Positions 29,620 through 33,272 of a stretch of 33,272 bases of DNA are shown here, piece after piece (position 1 is the first letter of the stretch; every line of letters starts with the position of its first letter). Both the position numbers and the translations under genes were made by a program. The DNA is from an uncultured Clostridia bacterium (GTDB lineage: Bacteria; Bacillota; Clostridia; Christensenellales; Borkfalkiaceae), in contig CALVTT010000017.1 in the NCBI GenBank assembly GCA_944363045.1, positions 1 to 33,272 of the forward strand, read 5' to 3'. The notes beneath the pieces were generated by a model that did no database searches, was not told where the DNA came from, and saw only the letters and a list, made by a program, of their open reading frames with translations.

Positions 29620-29659
29620 ATGCTCCCGAGGGGAAATATACCGCCCGGGGGCATTTTTT
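29620..29659 (+). terminator. Intrinsic terminator after the fructokinase gene
   Basis: ATGCTCCCG (29620-29628) / CGGGGGCAT (29646-29654), one G-U pair, with a long loop that can pair internally, then T5 (29655-29659). It is about 105 bases after the stop codon; the bases between hold nothing recognisable. Confidence 0.75.
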
Positions 29660-29711
29660 GTTAAAGAGAAAAAAAATTTGTCGATTGTGTGAAAAATTTC
29701 CTCGGAAACCC

Positions 29712-29740
29712 TTGACAAGGCGGGGAAGATGTGATAAGAT
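29712..29740 (+). promoter_or_regulatory. Promoter of the second ABC transporter operon
   Basis: TTGACA (29712-29717), a 17-base spacer and TAAGAT (29735-29740). Transcription would start near 29747, upstream of three operator-like boxes. Confidence 0.8.
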
Positions 29741-29751
29741 AGGGAACGTAA

Positions 29752-29765
29752 GGTAATCGATTAAC
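29752..29765. promoter_or_regulatory. Operator-like box 1 of second ABC operon
   Basis: GGTAATCGATTAAC with palindromic core TAATCGATTA. It is a different class from the GGAAACGTTTCC sites of the fructan operon. Confidence 0.7.
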
Positions 29766-29766
29766 T

Positions 29767-29780
29767 TGTAATCGATTTTT
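29767..29780. promoter_or_regulatory. Operator-like box 2 of second ABC operon
   Basis: TGTAATCGATTTTT, sharing GTAATCGATT with box 1 at a 15-base offset. Its right half is degenerate. Confidence 0.55.
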
Positions 29781-29793
29781 TCTTTAATCATTT

Positions 29794-29809
29794 AGGTAAT
29801 CGGTTACCT
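29794..29809. promoter_or_regulatory. Operator-like box 3 of second ABC operon
   Basis: AGGTAATCGGTTACCT, arms AGGTAA/TTACCT around TCGG. It lies 32 bases before the start codon and is typical of LacI-family sites. Confidence 0.7.
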
Positions 29810-29840
29810 ATACAAAAATAAAATTTTTTTGTGAGGTGTA

Positions 29841-31181
29841 ATGATGAAGGGGAAGAAACTCTTGACGATCGCGCTCTCTGCGGCGCTCGTCGGCAGCGCC
29901 GCGGGCATGCTCGCAGGGTGCGGTGAAGGCAAAGGCACAGAGCTCGTCTATTGGTGCTTTGATGCCGACATGGCGCAGCAGGTCACGGACTACTACGATA
30001 CGGAAGAGCGTGCGCTCGAATACGATGTCAAAGTGGAAGTCGTTCCGCTCGAAAGTATGCTCACCCGCCTCGACAACGGCTTCCGTTCGGGCAAGAACCT
30101 GCCCGACGTCGTCGCGCTGGAGGCGGAGTCCTTCAAGAAGTATATCGACGACGGCGCCACGCTGCTTGAGAACCTCGACGATCTCAAGGGCCTGACTTCG
30201 GAAATGTACGACTATACCGTCGAGGGTGCAACGGGGGATGACGGCCATCTCTATGCCCTCGCCACCAACGTGACGCCCGGTATCTTTGCATACCGCCGCA
30301 GCATGGCAAAGGCGGCATTCGGCACGGACGATCCCGCCGAGATCCAGAAGCACTTCGACAGCTGGGAGCACTTCCTTGAATCTGCCAAGACGCTCTCCGA
30401 ACTGAGGACGGAGGAGTATCCCGAGGGCATCAAGGTCATCTCCTCCTACATGGACATCGGCAAGGTGTTCTGCGGCAGCCGCAGCGAGGGCTGGGTGGAC
30501 GCAAACGGCAACCTCGCCATCGACGCCTCGCTCACGGAAGGCGAGTACAGCATGATGGAAGTTGCCAAGCAGTTGCACGTCAACGGCTACACGGGCGAGC
30601 AGACCTCGGGCGACGGCGGCTGGTACGCGGGCATCTCCGACTCGGACGACGACAAGATCTTCGGCTACTTCCAGGCGACGTGGGGCATCAACACCAACCT
30701 TGCCAACAACTGCGAGGGCTCCTCGGGCACCAACACTTCGGGCGATTGGGCGATCATCGAAGGCCCCGCTCCCTACTTTGAAGGCGGTACCTATCACGCC
30801 GTCATCAAGGGCACGGATATGCTCGAAGAGGCTAAGGACTTCGTGGAATTCTTCTCGACCGATAAGGGCTATCTCACGAATTGGGCGAAGGAGCACGGCG
30901 ACTTCATGAACCACAAGTCTTACATGGAAGAGCTCGTCTCCGATACGACGGCGAACAACGCCTTCCTCGGCGGCCAGAACCCTTATTCCACCTTCATCGC
31001 TGCGGCCGATAAGATCAACGGCGAGATCATCACCCGTTACGACGGCGAGATCAACGGTTACTTCGAGGCATGGGCGACCAACTACGCCGAGGGCAAGTCG
31101 GAAGCGGCGACCGTCGACGCTGCGGTAGAGCAGTTCAAGCAGATGGTGGCGGCAGCCGGCCTCAGCATCAACGTCGGTTGA
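29841..31181 (+). CDS. ABC transporter sugar-binding lipoprotein (second system)
   Basis: Predicted 446-residue extracellular solute-binding protein tethered by LAGC (Cys27). ELVYWCFDADMAQQVTDYY, GKNLPDVVALEAESFKKYIDD, DDGHLYALATNVTPGIFAYRRS, GGWYAGISDSDDDKIFGYFQATWGI and FFSTDKGYLTNWAKEHG are typical family 1 binding-protein segments. It is not a close duplicate of the first binding protein. GAGGTG lies just before the first of two adjacent ATGs (29841, 29844); either may be used. It heads an operon with two permeases. The substrate is unknown. Confidence 0.9.
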   Translation: MMKGKKLLTIALSAALVGSAAGMLAGCGEGKGTELVYWCFDADMAQQVTDYYDTEERALEYDVKVEVVPLESMLTRLDNGFRSGKNLPDVVALEAESFKKYIDDGATLLENLDDLKGLTSEMYDYTVEGATGDDGHLYALATNVTPGIFAYRRSMAKAAFGTDDPAEIQKHFDSWEHFLESAKTLSELRTEEYPEGIKVISSYMDIGKVFCGSRSEGWVDANGNLAIDASLTEGEYSMMEVAKQLHVNGYTGEQTSGDGGWYAGISDSDDDKIFGYFQATWGINTNLANNCEGSSGTNTSGDWAIIEGPAPYFEGGTYHAVIKGTDMLEEAKDFVEFFSTDKGYLTNWAKEHGDFMNHKSYMEELVSDTTANNAFLGGQNPYSTFIAAADKINGEIITRYDGEINGYFEAWATNYAEGKSEAATVDAAVEQFKQMVAAAGLSINVG

Positions 31182-31194
31182 GGGGAGGTGCACG

Positions 31195-32253
31195 ATGCGC
31201 CAAACCGATAAGGCCGCTGCGGCGGAGGGCGTGGGTGAGATCGCTCCCCCCGCCGAAGCGCAGGAAAAGAAGCCTAAGAAAAAATTCCGCTGGAAAGAGG
31301 ACTATTTCGGCATCGTCTTTATCATTCCTTTCTTTGCCGTATATGCACTCTTTTCGCTCTATCCCATGATCTACTCGATCATCCTGAGTATCACCGACTA
31401 CGAGGGCTACAATCAGGCGATCGGCATCATCGGGTTTGATAACTTCGTCTGGCTGGCGACGCAGCAGCGCTTTTGGCAGTCCTTCCTCAACACGGTGATG
31501 ATCTTCTGCATGAACTTCGTCCCGCAGATGCTGTTCGCGCTCATCTTTGCCGCCATGTTCACGGGCAAGACGTATAAGATGCGCGGCAAGGGCGCCTTCA
31601 AAGCCATCTACTACCTGCCCAACATCCTTACCGCGACTTCCGTCGCCGTCATGTTCTACACGCTGTTTGCCCGTCCCAGCGGCGGTTTGTGGCAGCTGTT
31701 CGTCAAGATGGGCATGGAGGAGAGCATCAACTTCTATCTCATGCCCTGGCCTTCGCGCATCATCATTGCCTTCATCCAATTCTGGATGTGGTTCGGCAAC
31801 AGCATGATCACGCTCTCGGCGGGCATCCTCGGCATCAATCCCTCGGTGTTTGAGGCGGCGCAGCTGGACGGCGCCACGCAGAAGGACATCTTCATCCACA
31901 TCACGCTGCCGCTCATCAAGCCTATCGTGGTGTACAGCCTCGTCGTGTCCACGCTCGGCGGCCTGCAAGTCTTCGATATTCCCTATCTGTTCCTTTCGGG
32001 CGGTCCCGTCATGGAGGGCGGCAGGAACGCAACGGAGACCATCGCCGTCTACATCTACAAGATGGCGTTCACGGGCGAGATGCGCTATAACGTCGCCTCG
32101 GCGGCAAGCGTCTACCTCTTTGTCATCTGCATGATCGTCAGCTTCGTGCTCTTCCGCGTGACGAGCTCCAACGAGCTCAAGAGCGAAGAGCGCGCACGCC
32201 GCCGCATCTGGGGCAAAGGCTATCAAGGGAAAGGGGAGGAAAAGGGCGTATGA
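31195..32253 (+). CDS. ABC sugar permease, MalF type (second system)
   Basis: Predicted 352-residue permease with a charged N-terminal region (about 40 residues, Glu/Lys-rich) and six hydrophobic segments from FGIVFIIPFFAVYALFSLYP. The EAA loop is FEAAQLDGATQKDIFIHITLP; GGPVMEGGRNATETIAVYIYKMAF is the CUT1 C-terminal segment. GGGGAGGTG precedes the start, and the end overlaps the next gene by four bases (ATGA). Partner of the binding protein at 29841. Confidence 0.93.
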   Translation: MRQTDKAAAAEGVGEIAPPAEAQEKKPKKKFRWKEDYFGIVFIIPFFAVYALFSLYPMIYSIILSITDYEGYNQAIGIIGFDNFVWLATQQRFWQSFLNTVMIFCMNFVPQMLFALIFAAMFTGKTYKMRGKGAFKAIYYLPNILTATSVAVMFYTLFARPSGGLWQLFVKMGMEESINFYLMPWPSRIIIAFIQFWMWFGNSMITLSAGILGINPSVFEAAQLDGATQKDIFIHITLPLIKPIVVYSLVVSTLGGLQVFDIPYLFLSGGPVMEGGRNATETIAVYIYKMAFTGEMRYNVASAASVYLFVICMIVSFVLFRVTSSNELKSEERARRRIWGKGYQGKGEEKGV

Positions 32254-33197
32254 CACAGAATACCGTCATGAATGAAAGCGTTTCCGAAAAGGAGCGCCGC
32301 CGCCTCGAACAGCAGCACGAGCACGAGATCAAAGTGCTTGCGAGGAAGAACGTCCCCCTCAAAAAGCGTATCAAGACGCACACGGTGCAGACGATCATCT
32401 ACATCTGCTGTATCTTTATGGCGATCGTCTGCCTGCTGCCCCTTTGGCTGCTCTTCGTGGATGCCACCCGCTCCACGCAGCAGATCAACCAGGGCATGAG
32501 CCTTCTTCCGAGCACCTATCTTGCGATCAATTGGAATTCGCTGATGGAACACGATTTCCCCATCGTGCAGTCCTTCTTCAACAGCGTGCTCATCAGTTTC
32601 AGCTCGACGGCTCTGAGCCTCTATTTCTCCACCCTGACGGCGTACTCCTTCGTCGCTTACCGCTATAGGGGGCAGAAGGCGGTCTGGTCGGTCATCCTCA
32701 TCCTGATGATGATCCCCGGCCAGCTCTCGATGATCGGTTTTTACAAGCTCGTCGTCGACCTCGGTATGTACGATACCTATTGGCCGCTCATCATCCCCGC
32801 CATCGCGGGTCCCGGCGCCGTATTCTTCTTCAAGCAGTACTTCGACGCCAACTTCTCCCGTGAGCTCGTGGAGGCGGCGCGCATCGACGGCTCGGGTGAA
32901 TTCCGCACCTTCAACCTCATCGTGCTGCCCACGCTGGCGCCCGCCATCGCGACCAACGCCATCTTCGGCATCGTCAGTTCGTGGAACAACTACATGGGGC
33001 CTTTGATGATCCTCTCGTCCACCGAGAAGTACACCTTCCCCATGATCTCTCAGCTTTTGAAGACAGACCGCTACAACACCGACCTCGGCGCCATGGCGCT
33101 CGCCGTCTTCATGACCATTCTGCCGCTTCTCGTCGTCTATGCCTGCTTCTCGCGCTTTATCATCCGCGGCGTGGCGATCGGCGGCGGCAAGGAGTAA
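32250..33197 (+). CDS. ABC sugar permease, MalG type (second system)
   Basis: Predicted 315-residue permease; a Lys/Arg-rich N-terminus is followed by six hydrophobic segments. LPLWLLFVDATRSTQQINQG and TLTAYSFVAYRYRG are MalG-type segments and the EAA loop is VEAARIDGSGEFRTFNLIVLP. Coupled to the upstream permease by a four-base overlap. No ATPase gene follows; the next readable gene runs on the opposite strand. Confidence 0.93.
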   Translation: MTQNTVMNESVSEKERRRLEQQHEHEIKVLARKNVPLKKRIKTHTVQTIIYICCIFMAIVCLLPLWLLFVDATRSTQQINQGMSLLPSTYLAINWNSLMEHDFPIVQSFFNSVLISFSSTALSLYFSTLTAYSFVAYRYRGQKAVWSVILILMMIPGQLSMIGFYKLVVDLGMYDTYWPLIIPAIAGPGAVFFFKQYFDANFSRELVEAARIDGSGEFRTFNLIVLPTLAPAIATNAIFGIVSSWNNYMGPLMILSSTEKYTFPMISQLLKTDRYNTDLGAMALAVFMTILPLLVVYACFSRFIIRGVAIGGGKE

Positions 33198-33235
33198 AGA
33201 CCAGCTATGAAAAGTCAAGCGAAAGAGAGTGAAAA

Positions 33236-33272
33236 TTATTCGGGAAGGATGATTTTGTAGGGCTCGTTGGAC
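33236..33272 (-). CDS. 3' end of a convergent gene (partial)
   Basis: On the minus strand, the last bases read in frame as SNEPYKIILPE followed by TAA (stop at 33238-33236). The sequence looks like an ordinary protein C-terminus ending convergently to the permease operon. Only 11 residues are visible, so identity cannot be given. No terminator hairpin was seen in the 38-base gap. Confidence 0.4.
   Translation of the reverse strand, partial: SNEPYKIILPE

Noticed and set aside
33207-33260. 17-codon ATG frame after the last permease
   Set aside because: Too short, poorly placed ribosome binding site, and it overlaps the convergent gene end on the other strand.

Overview
The window looks like chromosome from a GC-rich, uncultured-type gut Clostridia (Bacillota; possibly Christensenellales-like, which is inference only). 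The basis is strong AGGAGG-type ribosome binding sites, TTGACA/TATAAT promoters, lipobox-type lipoproteins, an ECF vitamin transporter, XRE and LacI regulators, and UGA used as a stop. Genes are densely packed and mostly on the + strand. No rRNA, tRNA, CRISPR array or transposase was seen.

Left part (1-14.6 kb) is mostly housekeeping and small accessory operons. It has a lipoprotein serpin overlapping a GNAT acetyltransferase; a cobalamin riboswitch with its own terminator controlling a DUF4430 (transcobalamin-like) lipoprotein and an ECF S component; a hemolysin III-type membrane protein; tex; an SDR fused to a C-terminal zinc-ribbon-like domain, overlapping cysK; a divergent XRE regulator facing uraA-upp; and a tyrosine phosphatase that may be leaderless. 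Two long gene-free stretches (6643-7247 and 13110-13771) are packed with small palindromic repeats. Some copies differ by paired, structure-preserving changes.

Middle part (about 14.65-17.0 kb) is an AT-richer patch. It has a lipoprotein alpha/beta hydrolase and a C-terminally truncated esterase-like gene that stops just before the fructan operon promoter. Its composition differs from everything around it and suggests acquired DNA.

Right part (17-33.3 kb) is a carbohydrate locus. One operon (17082-27555) encodes a sugar-binding lipoprotein, two ABC permeases, a surface GH32 with a LamG-like domain and unusual active-site motifs, a canonical cytoplasmic GH32, and a 1064-residue lipoprotein with four carbohydrate-binding-like repeats. 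It is followed by a LacI regulator and a fructokinase. Two operators (TGGAAACGTTTCCG) lie at the operon promoter and a related site at the lacI promoter, so this is very likely an autoregulated fructan (levan, inulin or sucrose) regulon: surface binding and cleavage, import, intracellular hydrolysis, then phosphorylation of fructose. A second binding protein plus two permeases (29841-33197) follows, with a different operator (GTAATCGATTAC type), so probably a different sugar and regulator. Neither transporter has its own ATPase gene here. The last bases hold the 3' end of a convergent minus-strand gene.
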